Below are positions 56,227 through 64,000 of a stretch of 64,000 nt of DNA, piece by piece. The first letter of the stretch is position 1. Every line of letters starts with the position of its first letter. The stretch is from assembly GCF_000787395.1 (NCBI RefSeq), contig NZ_JRAA01000003.1, positions 62,001-126,000 of the forward strand. Direction: 5' to 3'. Source of the stretch: Solemya velum gill symbiont. GTDB taxonomy: Bacteria > Pseudomonadota > Gammaproteobacteria > Chromatiales > Chromatiaceae. Both the position numbers and the translations under genes were made by a program. The notes below the pieces were generated by a model. The model worked only from the letters and a program-made list of their open reading frames with translations. It was not told the origin of the DNA and ran no database searches.

Positions 56227-56649
56227 TCAGAAAGGTTTTAGACCAGCCAGCAGAACGATAGCGAGCAGGAAAATGACCGGGATTTCATTAAACCAGCGGT
56301 ACCAGGTATGGCTGCGACTGTTGTTGTCTTCGGCAAATTGCTTGACGATTTGTCCACACCAGAAGTGATAACCGACCAGGCCTGCTATCAAGACCAGCTT
56401 GAGGTGCAACCATCCCATGGATGAATAGGCAGCCCAGGCATAATCAACCAGCATCCAGATACCAAAGGCGATATTGAGAATCATCCAGGGTGTGATGAAT
56501 TTGTAGAGTTTGCGTTCCATCAGCTTGAACTGCTCGCTGGTGGCCCGATCTTCGATCATGGCGTGATTGACAAAAATACGTGGCAGGTAAAAAAGCCCTG
56601 CAAACCAGGCGACCATGAAAAAGAGATGGAAAGATTTAAGCCACAACAT
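56227..56649 (-). CDS. hemJ: HemJ-type protoporphyrinogen oxidase
   Basis: A 140-residue membrane protein of four hydrophobic helices (former UPF0093). Conserved His residues lie in LKSFHLFFMVAWFAGLFYLPRIFV at the start and in WLHLKLVLIAGLVGYHFWC near residue 85. It oxidises protoporphyrinogen IX in haem synthesis in bacteria lacking HemG or HemY. Same strand as nrdA but 421 bp upstream, so it is separately expressed. Confidence 0.93.
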   Translation of the reverse strand: MLWLKSFHLFFMVAWFAGLFYLPRIFVNHAMIEDRATSEQFKLMERKLYKFITPWMILNIAFGIWMLVDYAWAAYSSMGWLHLKLVLIAGLVGYHFWCGQIVKQFAEDNNSRSHTWYRWFNEIPVIFLLAIVLLAGLKPF

Positions 56650-56762
56650 GGGTCATTTATTCAGAGTAGTTTGGAACTGGCTGAAAGTATCGGCGTAAAT
56701 GGGCGTTGAGTAAAGTGGAGGGAGATAATTTTAAATCTCCTTTCAAATATGACTGATCCCGG

Positions 56763-57443
56763 TCAGGGTTCATCTGCACTTTTTGACTCAAGTCGCCTGG
56801 CGATCTCCTCGTTGCCGGGTGCTGATTCAGGTTCAGGAGCCTCCTTGTTTTTGAACCAGCCACGGATTTTGGCAGCTATACGCTTGATCGCACGCCAGAT
56901 TTTCGGCAACAGCCAGATTGCCAGCAGTATGAACAGAATCAGTGCGGCAATAAACAGCACGGGGTAATTAAGCGCTGTCCAGAGTCCACCAACCACGGCG
57001 ATATCTTCGGTCACCGAGGCGGTCCAGTTGGTAACGGGTTCAGGTGACGTATTGATAACCAGGCGCGAACCGGCCTTGGTGAAGTGGCTGGTTGCGGCAA
57101 CGCTGCCGCCAAGCAGCAGGGCGCCGAACTCGGCAGCCTGGTTCATATCGAGACCACCGGCCGCACCTGCGGCAATCATTGCACCTGCCGGGATACGGAT
57201 GAAAGTGTGTATCGCATCCCAGCCGCTATCGACGCCTGGTGTCTTGTCTGCAACGAATTCGACGAAATACATCAGTGCGGCAATGCCCATGACAAGCGGA
57301 TCCTGCAGCACCTCGAGGGCAGGTGGCAGCGTCGTATAGCCGGTCGAGCCCATGTATCCCAGTACAAGAACTGCGGCGTAGAGGTTAATGCCGGAGGCCC
57401 AGGCAGCGCCGAGCATCAGCGCTATGGCGTCAATGATTTCCAT
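56763..57443 (-). CDS. DUF4126 family membrane protein
   Basis: A 226-residue protein. It starts ALMLGAAWASGINLYAAVLVLGYMG and contains PLVMGIAALMYFVEFVADKTPGVDSGWDAIHTFIRIPAGAMIAAGA, the core of DUF4126. A membrane region near 150-175 is followed by a basic cytoplasmic tail with KRIAAKIRGWFKNK and a Glu/Pro-rich end. Function is unknown. Confidence 0.86.
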   Translation of the reverse strand: MEIIDAIALMLGAAWASGINLYAAVLVLGYMGSTGYTTLPPALEVLQDPLVMGIAALMYFVEFVADKTPGVDSGWDAIHTFIRIPAGAMIAAGAAGGLDMNQAAEFGALLLGGSVAATSHFTKAGSRLVINTSPEPVTNWTASVTEDIAVVGGLWTALNYPVLFIAALILFILLAIWLLPKIWRAIKRIAAKIRGWFKNKEAPEPESAPGNEEIARRLESKSADEP

Positions 57444-57643
57444 GTGATTTTCTCTTCGGGTATCACTTTATCTGACTTCTATATGCGATGGTGAGTTCAT
57501 CATGCAATCAGTTTGCAGCCGACTGAGGCAAGTTACAAGTTCTGCTGCGAAGTGGGAGGATGTTGTATGAATCCTTTTACCAATGCTTTTCAGGCGGTTT
57601 GGTGTATTATTAGCCGCTTGCAGGTAAGTACAAGACAGGAAAC

Positions 57644-58669
57644 ATGATCAAGATAGGTATAGTTGGTGGTACAGGTTACACAGGCGTTGAGTTGTTGCGC
57701 TTGTTGGCCATGCATCCGCAGGCGGATTTGCAGGTCATTACTTCAAGAGGTGAGGCTGGCCGCCCCGTGGCTGATCTATTTCCCAGCCTGCGCGGGCATA
57801 TCGATCTCGCGTTCAGTGAGCCGGATGATGATGCCCTGAAGGCATGCGACCTGGTTTTTTTCGCCACTCCAAACGGTACGGCGATGAAGTCAGCACCAGT
57901 CCTGCTTGCAGCCAATACCCGTGTCATTGACCTGGCAGCCGATTTTCGTATTAGCGATCAGGCAGTGTGGGAACAGTGGTACGGCATGACGCATGCATCT
58001 CCCGAACTACTGCCAGATGCAGTTTATGGTTTACCGGAGATTAATCGTGAGTCGATTCGTGGTGCCATGCTGGTTGCCAATCCCGGCTGTTATCCAACTG
58101 CTACCATCCTTGGCTATCTGCCTCTTGCACAGAAAGGGCTGATTGAAGGCCCGTTGATTGCAGACTGCAAATCGGGCGTCAGTGGCGCCGGCCGTGGTGC
58201 CAATGTCGGCACCCTGATGGCGGAATGCGGTGAGAGCTTCAAGGCGTATGCGGTTGCTGGTCACCGTCATCTTCCCGAAATTCGGCAGGTACTCGGAAGC
58301 ATCATGGGTGGTGAGCCCGCCATGACGTTTACCCCCCATTTGCTGCCGATGATTCGCGGAATACATGCCACGCTCTACAGCCAGGTAACGTCAGATACTG
58401 ATCTTCAGGCGCTCTACGAGGATTTCTATGCGGACGAGCCTTTCGTCGACGTTCTGCCCTATGGCTGTCATCCGGAGACGCGCAGTGTGAGAGGTGTAAA
58501 TCGCTGCCAGATTGCGGTTCATCGTCCACAGGGTGGTGATACAGTGGTTGCGCTCTCGGTGATAGATAACCTGGTCAAGGGTGCTGCCGGTCAGGCTGTG
58601 CATAATATGAACCTGATGTTCGGACTGGATGAGAGCATGGGGCTTGACCATGTTGCGCTGGCACCCTGA
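57644..58669 (+). CDS. argC: N-acetyl-gamma-glutamyl-phosphate reductase
   Basis: A 341-residue NADPH-dependent enzyme of arginine synthesis. [18 protein letters not shown] is the nucleotide motif at residues 3-20. The catalytic Cys is in [10 protein letters not shown] near residue 148, and the conserved His in [10 protein letters not shown] near residue 205. Type 1 (long) form. The stop overlaps the next gene by one base. Confidence 0.97.
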   Translation: MIKIGIVGGTGYTGVELLRLLAMHPQADLQVITSRGEAGRPVADLFPSLRGHIDLAFSEPDDDALKACDLVFFATPNGTAMKSAPVLLAANTRVIDLAADFRISDQAVWEQWYGMTHASPELLPDAVYGLPEINRESIRGAMLVANPGCYPTATILGYLPLAQKGLIEGPLIADCKSGVSGAGRGANVGTLMAECGESFKAYAVAGHRHLPEIRQVLGSIMGGEPAMTFTPHLLPMIRGIHATLYSQVTSDTDLQALYEDFYADEPFVDVLPYGCHPETRSVRGVNRCQIAVHRPQGGDTVVALSVIDNLVKGAAGQAVHNMNLMFGLDESMGLDHVALAP

Positions 58670-59424
58670 TGGAAAAACCGGTTAAGAAAAAGGCAAGACG
58701 GGTATCCATGCCGAGTGCCAACATGATCTCGAAAATTGCTATTTCAGTCGCATTTGTCGCGATTGTGTGGCTTTTCTGGTCCATGGGTGAAGAGGTGAAT
58801 GTCGGCGGAAAGGATATTGTTATCCGTGACCGTGCGCAGGCCGTGGAAGTTGTTGGCGAACTGCAGAAAACTCTCGAACAGGTTATCAGGGAGCGTGACA
58901 CCTATCGTCAGCAGGTCATCATGATGGAGCGTTCGTTCCAGATTGATCGTGAAGTCGCAAAAACCTTGCGCGAGGAGCTCAAGGCGCTTCAGTCTGAACG
59001 GCATAAATGGAGAGAAGAGACGGCCCTGGTCAAAAAGTTGTTGAGCGACAATACGATTGATACTGCGCTGGACATCAAGTCAATTGAGGTTGTGCCCAGC
59101 GAGATTATTGGTGAATACCATTTCGAGATTGCTGTCAGCCGTCTTCCTGATTCCGACAAACCGGTCAAGGCCAAGCTGCACTACGAATTGATTGGAAATG
59201 AGTCCGGTCTCGAGAGGCGCTACCTGTCGAGCGATGTCGATCTCAAGGCAAAAGAGGGCTACCAGCTGGAATTTCGCACTCTTGAGCGGGTGCAGGGCCA
59301 TTTTATGCACCCCCCAGCATTTGAGTTGGAGAAGATCCGCTTTTTTATCGAGGGCAAGGGCGATAAAATACAGGGTGCTGAAAAGGATTTTGTGCCGACA
59401 GTGGCAGAGACTGCGATGAATTGA
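58669..59424 (+). CDS. DUF6776-like membrane-anchored coiled-coil protein
   Basis: A 251-residue protein with a basic N-terminus, one membrane helix (about residues 25-42), a coiled coil (about 60-125: EVVGELQKTLEQVIRERDTYRQQV and onward) and a beta-rich C-terminal domain. I associate it with DUF6776, which often follows argC and precedes erpA in gammaproteobacteria; function unknown. Start ATGG overlaps the argC stop by one base. Confidence 0.75.
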   Translation: MEKPVKKKARRVSMPSANMISKIAISVAFVAIVWLFWSMGEEVNVGGKDIVIRDRAQAVEVVGELQKTLEQVIRERDTYRQQVIMMERSFQIDREVAKTLREELKALQSERHKWREETALVKKLLSDNTIDTALDIKSIEVVPSEIIGEYHFEIAVSRLPDSDKPVKAKLHYELIGNESGLERRYLSSDVDLKAKEGYQLEFRTLERVQGHFMHPPAFELEKIRFFIEGKGDKIQGAEKDFVPTVAETAMN

Positions 59425-59471
59425 CGGCATTTGCGTCAATACCCGTAGAGTTAGAAAGCGATTTATAGAAA

Positions 59472-59504
59472 AATCTTGACTAAAATAGTAGGAAAAGCCA
59501 TATT
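59472..59504 (+). promoter_or_regulatory. IscR type-1-like site on the erpA promoter
   Basis: TTGACT (59476-59481) and CATATT (59499-59504), 17 bp apart, form a candidate promoter about 70 bp before erpA. The -35 lies within TTGACTAAAATAGTAGG (59476-59492), which follows the IscR type-1 pattern YYGACTRWWWYAGTCRR with one deviation (A for C). IscR represses Fe-S genes when clusters are plentiful, so cluster-sensitive control of erpA is likely. Confidence 0.68.
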
Positions 59505-59573
59505 GGCGCTATCGTATGCCCCGGTCTATTACCGGAAGCAGCTTTTCATACAATGATTTAAGGTGTAGTAACA

Positions 59574-59930
59574 ATGTCACAAGTGGAAGTACAGGCAGAA
59601 GAGGCTCCGCTCGAATTTACTTCGGCGGCGGCAAGCAAGGTGGCCCAGTTGATAGAGGAAGAGGGTAATGCCGAGCTGATGCTGCGCATCTATGTGCAGG
59701 GCGGCGGTTGTTCCGGTTTTCAGTACGGTTTTACTTTTGATGAGACCGTCAACGAAGGCGATACAGCAGTTGAAACAGATGGCGTCAAACTTCTGATTGA
59801 CCCGATGAGCCTGCAGTACCTGATGGGTGCCGAGGTTGATTACACCGAAGGGCTTCAGGGTGCACAGTTTGTTATCCGTAATCCGAATGCAACCACAACC
59901 TGTGGCTGCGGCTCCTCGTTTTCGACCTGA
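59574..59930 (+). CDS. erpA: Iron-sulfur cluster insertion protein ErpA
   Basis: A 118-residue A-type carrier passing Fe-S clusters to apo-proteins. The three cluster-binding cysteines are in [11 protein letters not shown] near residue 46 and TTCGCGSSF at the C-terminus. The N-terminal residues and overall length fit ErpA rather than IscA. It is followed by a terminator and preceded by an IscR-like site. Confidence 0.96.
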   Translation: MSQVEVQAEEAPLEFTSAAASKVAQLIEEEGNAELMLRIYVQGGGCSGFQYGFTFDETVNEGDTAVETDGVKLLIDPMSLQYLMGAEVDYTEGLQGAQFVIRNPNATTTCGCGSSFST

Positions 59931-59957
59931 GCCGGACGCTTCGTCCCGAATAGAAAA

Positions 59958-59984
59958 ACGCCGGTTGTGACCGGCGTATTTTTT
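59958..59984. terminator. Rho-independent terminator after erpA
   Basis: ACGCCGGT (59958-59965) pairs with ACCGGCGT (59970-59977) around TGTG, followed by ATTTTTT and preceded by A5. It can stop transcription from both erpA and the convergent flavoprotein gene. Confidence 0.9.
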
Positions 59985-60003
59985 GTGGGGCCTTCGGGGG
60001 TCA

Positions 60004-61353
60004 CTAACTGTAGAACATATCCCTGAACATCCCTTCCGCCCACGCAAGACCGGCCTGTCCCGAGCGCTCACTCCATTTCTCCATTAGGTGAACACGGTCA
60101 AACGCAAAGCTTTTCTCATGTTCGTTGAACTTGTAAAACGCGATGATACTCATGGACTCTAGCGGGTCTGTTTTGACGCCGGAGAAGCACATGGTTTGCG
60201 GGCTGCGCCAGGCGATCTCCTCACCCCTGGCATGCGCGACAATCACCTCCGCGACATACTTGGCCTCGGAGTGGGCAGTGTTACCGCTCTTGGAAAACGG
60301 CTGCGAACGTGAATCCCCTGTGACATAGACGTGTTCATCATCCAGCAGGTGGTACTTGTAAGGATCGATAGCAGCCTCTTTCTGAGGTGATGCGGGGTCG
60401 GCAAGCCCGAAATTTTCCAGCACCCTGGAAGCCCTGATCGGCGGGTAGATCACGGCGTCGTCGAACTGGTAGTTATCAAATTCTGTTTCGATTTCATGAT
60501 CTTCGAGGAGAATGTCTGTTATGCCAGCACTGGATTCATACTCGATAATGTCCGCATAGTATTCCGAGAATGCGCGCCTGAAGCCTTCGCTCTTGATACG
60601 AATATCGTTATTGCCGTCGAGCAGGAGGATCTTTCCCTTGACCCCGCGCTGTTTCATCATGGCTGCTGCCATGCAAGCCCTCTCGTAGGGGGCCGCCATG
60701 CAACGATAGTTGCCGGTGGGAACAGTCATCAACAGTGTCCCGCCGTTGAAATTTTCAATCTTGTGCTTGATTGCCATGACTTCGGATGCGCTGTTGAAAC
60801 CAGCCGGGTAGTGCATGCGCAGTTGCTGTTCGACCTCGGGATCTTCAACCCCGATGCGTGCATAGTCATAGTCGATACCGGGTGCCATAACGAGGTAATC
60901 GTAAGCGATAGCACCCTCGGTGGTGTACAGTGTCTTGCCTGCCCGGTCGAGATCGATGGCCGTGGCGCTGATGAAGATATAGCCGTTGTTCTTCGCTGCA
61001 TCGACATAGCTATGCGTGAGGAATTCGAGGTTAACCTGGTTTGCAATCCATGCGTTGCTGATAGGGCAGGAGACAAACTGCTCTCTCTTGTCCAGTAACA
61101 CCACGTCAAAATCGCTGGCGAATTTCTTCAGGTATTTGGCCATGGTCAATCCCGACCAGCCTGCGCCAACGATCACCACGCGTGGTCCTTTTTTGGCTGG
61201 CAAGGAAGCAGGAGAAGAGAGATTGCTTCCGATAGCCGGTGCTTTAATAGCCTGGTCCATCTCGCTGGCATGGCTGCCAGGAGCAGCAACCGAGGCTGCA
61301 GCCAATGCGGCCGATGTTTGTAAAAATTTACGCCGGTTGATTTTTTGACTCAT
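60004..61353 (-). CDS. FccB-like flavoprotein (flavocytochrome c sulfide dehydrogenase type)
   Basis: A 449-residue exported flavoprotein. A Tat signal (NRRKFLQTSAALAAASVAAPGSHA) leads to the FAD motif VVIVGAGWSGLTMAKYL near residue 58. Typical FccB segments follow: REQFVSCPISNAWI, DYLVMAPGIDYDY, TGNYRCMAAPYERACMAAAMMK with the redox Cys, DEHVYVTGDSRSQPFSKSGNTAHSEAKY and TMCFSGVKTDPLESMSI. Such proteins oxidise sulfide in the periplasm and pass electrons to a cytochrome c, encoded 21 bp upstream. Paralogues (SoxF-like) exist, so the exact substrate is not certain. Confidence 0.87.
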   Translation of the reverse strand: MSQKINRRKFLQTSAALAAASVAAPGSHASEMDQAIKAPAIGSNLSSPASLPAKKGPRVVIVGAGWSGLTMAKYLKKFASDFDVVLLDKREQFVSCPISNAWIANQVNLEFLTHSYVDAAKNNGYIFISATAIDLDRAGKTLYTTEGAIAYDYLVMAPGIDYDYARIGVEDPEVEQQLRMHYPAGFNSASEVMAIKHKIENFNGGTLLMTVPTGNYRCMAAPYERACMAAAMMKQRGVKGKILLLDGNNDIRIKSEGFRRAFSEYYADIIEYESSAGITDILLEDHEIETEFDNYQFDDAVIYPPIRASRVLENFGLADPASPQKEAAIDPYKYHLLDDEHVYVTGDSRSQPFSKSGNTAHSEAKYVAEVIVAHARGEEIAWRSPQTMCFSGVKTDPLESMSIIAFYKFNEHEKSFAFDRVHLMEKWSERSGQAGLAWAEGMFRDMFYS

Positions 61354-61374
61354 GTTCCAATCTCACCCCTGCTA

Positions 61375-62067
61375 TCAATAGAAATCTGTGTTGCGCCAAT
61401 TGGCTGAAGGTGCCTTTTCCCCCTCGGGAACCTCGATCCAGGAAACATAATTGACAATCATCATCAGCTCTTCCGGGCTTAACTGGTCGACGCCCCCTTT
61501 CATTACAGGGTCAACGCTACGCAGCTCTTTCCTGATCAGGTCGATCTGACGCAGTACATAGGGGTAATGTTGCCCGTAAAGCTTTGGGGTTCTGGTTTTG
61601 TCATTCCCTCCTCCTTCAGCACCATGACAAGAAGCACAGTGTTTCTGGTAGAGTTGCTCTCCCTGCTTGTATTCATCGGAGAAATCACTGAAAGGCCCCT
61701 GCTTGTGCCGCGGATGCATTGGCATCCTGGTGATGTAGGTGACGACATCGACCAGTGACTGGTAACCGCCGATGGTGCGTTCCTGCACAAAGGGGTACAT
61801 GATGGAGTTCTCCCTGTGGCCATCACGAATATCGAGCAGCTGCTTGAGTAATACTTGCTGATGCTGCCCGGCAATCTGGGGATAAGCACCGTCGCTACTA
61901 CCCCAGCCTTCCGGTAAATGACATGACGCGCAGGTTTCATAGACATTCCGTCCATTATTCAGATCGGGAGTGAATGTCAGTTCGACAGTCATCGTCTCTT
62001 CAGCAATCAAGCCAGACGAGAACAGGGCGGTCGCTAACAGAACCGCACCCCTATGAAATAGCCACAT
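61375..62067 (-). CDS. Dihaem cytochrome c (FccA/c4-like)
   Basis: About 230 residues with a signal peptide (GAVLLATALFSSGLIA). Two haem c motifs, both CASCH, are near residues 45 and 145, in two similar halves. Each has a Met that may be a sixth ligand. Such two-domain c4-type cytochromes pair with FccB as the electron acceptor. The ATG at 62067 is preferred; the frame is open 15 codons further. It lies 21 bp before the flavoprotein gene and 102 bp after the sugar dehydrogenase gene. Confidence 0.86.
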   Translation of the reverse strand: MWLFHRGAVLLATALFSSGLIAEETMTVELTFTPDLNNGRNVYETCASCHLPEGWGSSDGAYPQIAGQHQQVLLKQLLDIRDGHRENSIMYPFVQERTIGGYQSLVDVVTYITRMPMHPRHKQGPFSDFSDEYKQGEQLYQKHCASCHGAEGGGNDKTRTPKLYGQHYPYVLRQIDLIRKELRSVDPVMKGGVDQLSPEELMMIVNYVSWIEVPEGEKAPSANWRNTDFY

Positions 62068-62169
62068 CTTGTTAATCCTCAATAAATCCGGGTGCACCCC
62101 GTCAGCATACAATTATTTTGTCTTCAGGTGTCGGAGTTGCCAGTGCTGAATCTGATGTTTTGCGCTCTT

Positions 62170-63312
62170 TTATTCGGGAGTCATACGATAGAGGCCTCCG
62201 TCGCCTGCATCGGTCAGGAACCAGATGGCACCCTCAGGCCCTTCGCGAACATCGCGAATACGGCCGTATGCACCTTTCAGTATTCTCTCTTCAGCCGTGA
62301 TGCTGTCGTTGTCGCGCTTGAGTCGGCTGATGAGTTGATACTTGAGTGCGCCAACAAAGATGTCTCCTTTCCACTCAGGCCAGAGCCTGCCTGAGTAGAT
62401 CATCATGCCTGACGGAGCAATCGAAGGGTCCCAGTAGTGGGCCGGCTGTTGCATGCCCGGCTTGTGTGTACCTTCGCCAATCTTCAGTCCGGTGTAGTGG
62501 GTGCCGTAGGAGATGATGGGCCAGCCGTAGTTTTTCCCTGCCTCGGGACGATTGATTTCGTCACCTCCTTTTGCGCCATGCTCTACGGTCCACAGGGCGC
62601 CGGTTTGCGGGTCTAGTGCTGCTCCCTGCGGATTGCGATGTCCATAGGACCAATTTTCTGCAGCGCCAGGCTTGTTGCTCCAGGGGTTATCACCAGGGGT
62701 TGTTCCGTCGCGTGCGATGCGAATCACCTTGCCGATATTGTTATTGATGTTCTGGGCCTTGTTTGCTTTACCGCGATCGCCCAGCGTGATCCACAAATTG
62801 CCATCCTCTGCTTCAACGATACGTGAGCCATAGTGATGACTGGTGCTTTCAGCCGGAGCCTGGCGGAAGATGACGCGTAGATTCTCGAGACGATCACCCT
62901 GTTCGTCAAGACGGGCGACAGCGACAGCAGTGCGGCTTTTTCCGTTGACCGGTTCGGAATAACTCAGGAATACTTCCCGGCTGGTGCTGAAATTGCGTGC
63001 TGCCACGACATCGAGCAGCCCCCCCTGACCGCGGGCATGTACACCGGGTACGCCCATGACCTTGATTCGGGCGCCATCGCTGAGGAGATGCCACAGGGTT
63101 CCACCCCTTTCAGTCACCAGTTTTGCGCCTCCGGGCAGAAAGGTGACAGCCCAAGGATGCGAAAAGGGACCTGCGATGCGTTCAACACGCACCTTTCCAG
63201 CGGAAGTCTGCTGGATATCGCCGTTCTGATTTGAAGTCGACTCAGCCGTGCAGGCAGATGCGAGTAAAACTGCCAGTGAGGTGGTCAAGGCAGTCGTAAT
63301 GGATTTTCTCAT
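62170..63312 (-). CDS. PQQ-dependent soluble sugar dehydrogenase-like lipoprotein
   Basis: A 380-residue six-bladed propeller protein. The N-terminus has a lipoprotein-like signal (SLAVLLASACTAEST). The propeller shows GPFSHPWAVTFLPGGAKLVTERGG, LDVVAARNFSTSREVFLSYSEP, NLWITLGDRG, WSYGHRNPQGAALDPQTGALWTVEHGAKGGDEIN and ALKYQLISRLKRD, as in YliI/Asd-type aldose dehydrogenases that use PQQ. The substrate is uncertain. PQQ synthesis genes are not in this window. Confidence 0.9.
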   Translation of the reverse strand: MRKSITTALTTSLAVLLASACTAESTSNQNGDIQQTSAGKVRVERIAGPFSHPWAVTFLPGGAKLVTERGGTLWHLLSDGARIKVMGVPGVHARGQGGLLDVVAARNFSTSREVFLSYSEPVNGKSRTAVAVARLDEQGDRLENLRVIFRQAPAESTSHHYGSRIVEAEDGNLWITLGDRGKANKAQNINNNIGKVIRIARDGTTPGDNPWSNKPGAAENWSYGHRNPQGAALDPQTGALWTVEHGAKGGDEINRPEAGKNYGWPIISYGTHYTGLKIGEGTHKPGMQQPAHYWDPSIAPSGMMIYSGRLWPEWKGDIFVGALKYQLISRLKRDNDSITAEERILKGAYGRIRDVREGPEGAIWFLTDAGDGGLYRMTPE

Positions 63313-63321
63313 GCGTTAGCC

Positions 63322-64000
63322 TCATACAGGGTAAATGCAACCCAGTGGAACGGACTTGCTGGCTCCGGTGACTTCGGTGAGGTTGCCGTTGAGTCCGTTG
63401 ACTGTTCGATGGGCGAGCCACGCGAAGGCGGCAGCCTCAACCCAGTCAGGATCGATTCCGAGTTCCGCTGTTGTGCCTGTTTTCAATTCCGGGAGCCTTG
63501 CCTGGAGACGCTGCATCAGTGTGTTGTTATGAGCACCTCCACCACACACAAGCAGGCGTTCTGCAGTGGGGGCATGTGCAGTGACTGCCTGCGTGATTGT
63601 GACAAGAGTGAGTTCCAGCAGGGTAGCCTGGATATCTTCAGGTGAGAGTTCCTTGACCAGGTCGTCGCCTCGTTGCTCCAGCCACGTGAGGTTAAACTCT
63701 TCGGTACCGGTGCTTTTCGGGGGTGCCTGGTTGAAGTATGGCTCGTCGGCCAGCATGGAGAGGAGTTTTTCTGACGGATTTCCACTTGCTGCCCAGTCGC
63801 CATTGTTATCGTAGGGTTCCATCCTGGTGCGAAAGATCCAGTCATCCATTAGCCTGTTGCCGGGTCCTGAATCGAATCCGGTCACGGGTATAGAGGCGTC
63901 CTTTGGCAGTATTGTCAGGTTGGCGATTCCGCCTATGTTGACGATAACACGCGTTTCATCAGGTGAGCTCAATACAGCCTTGTGGAATGCCGGTGCAAGA
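63322..64000 (-). CDS. anmK: Anhydro-N-acetylmuramic acid kinase, 5' end outside the window
   Basis: The frame is open to the right edge (residues LAPAFHKAVLSSPDETRV read from base 63999). It phosphorylates 1,6-anhydro-MurNAc in cell-wall recycling. Present here are VIVNIGGIANLT, GFDSGPGNRLMDDWI, LVCGGGAHNNTLMQRL and DWVEAAAFAWLAHRTV, all in order and typical of AnmK. About 225 of the usual 370 residues are visible. It precedes the sugar dehydrogenase gene by 9 bp. Confidence 0.95.
   Translation of the reverse strand, partial: LAPAFHKAVLSSPDETRVIVNIGGIANLTILPKDASIPVTGFDSGPGNRLMDDWIFRTRMEPYDNNGDWAASGNPSEKLLSMLADEPYFNQAPPKSTGTEEFNLTWLEQRGDDLVKELSPEDIQATLLELTLVTITQAVTAHAPTAERLLVCGGGAHNNTLMQRLQARLPELKTGTTAELGIDPDWVEAAAFAWLAHRTVNGLNGNLTEVTGASKSVPLGCIYPV

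Overview
This 64 kb window looks like a chromosomal segment of a sulfur-oxidising gammaproteobacterium. Three things point that way: a probable sulfur globule protein beside a DsrC/TusE-family protein (10.4-11.1 kb), a flavocytochrome c sulfide dehydrogenase-like flavoprotein/dihaem cytochrome pair (60.0-62.1 kb), and typically gammaproteobacterial gene orders such as def-fmt-rsmB with trkAH and ntrYX. A Chromatiales/Sedimenticola-like host is an inference; no rRNA, tRNA, CRISPR array, integrase or insertion sequence was recognised.

Layout. 0-9.7 kb (+): def (5' cut by the window edge)-fmt-rsmB-DUF4390-ntrY-like-ntrX-like-trkA-trkH, tightly packed with several 1-20 bp overlaps. 9.8-11.1 kb: two exported proteins, one sulfur-globule-like, facing a DsrC-like protein with an unusual C-terminal cysteine pattern. 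11.5-13.4 kb: waaA (Kdo transferase) and a DUF374 acyltransferase. 13.5-20.1 kb (-): a Pcm-like methyltransferase, a TRAP transporter whose large permease is broken twice, the arsenate-detoxifying pair GAPDH/ArsJ, and a MerR-type regulator. 20.2-22.3 kb: a TPP riboswitch followed by thiC. 22.3-26.5 kb: a loosely packed accessory block of small enzymes (SDR, CMD, VOC, sulfotransferase, PpnP, NTF2-like, GNAT). 26.5-29.3 kb (-): a frameshifted FAH-family gene, folE2, ispA, xseB. 29.4-34.4 kb (+): a CNP1-like protein, parE, a LysR regulator, a small unknown and an AI-2E-type permease. 34.5-41.0 kb (-): PhoH/PIN, peroxiredoxin, a GcvR-like ACT protein, a GalT-family protein, msbA and lpxL-type acyltransferase. 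41.3-45.2 kb (+): trpEGDC. 45.2-49.4 kb (-): fetBA, trmB, glutaredoxin-like, unknown, metallo-beta-lactamase-fold and GIY-YIG genes. 49.4-57.4 kb: slyX, then an SH3 protein (frameshifted), an EF-hand protein, a zinc-ribbon peptide, nrdB, nrdA, hemJ and DUF4126. 57.6-59.9 kb (+): argC, DUF6776, erpA. 60.0-64 kb (-): fccB-like, dihaem cytochrome c, a PQQ-type sugar dehydrogenase and anmK (5' end outside).

Regulation readable from the sequence: a TPP riboswitch for thiC; two NrdR-box-like sites 32 bp apart lying on the -35 and -10 of a strong candidate nrdAB promoter; an IscR type-1-like site covering the -35 of a candidate erpA promoter; three perfect AAATTGC repeats just upstream of the merR gene; and an 18 bp direct repeat pair with a 21 bp period between lpxL and trpE.

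Five reading-frame breaks occur in four otherwise recognisable genes. One is a clean 10 bp tandem duplication, one is in a G7 run and one in a GGG run. They could be true decay or sequence errors, and this affects how the annotation should be read. No single wholly new system stands out. The most unusual items are the DsrC-like protein with a shifted, CxxC-ended tail, the NtrX-like regulator without GAFTGA and without the Walker A lysine, and the metallo-beta-lactamase-fold protein without its HxH metal motif.
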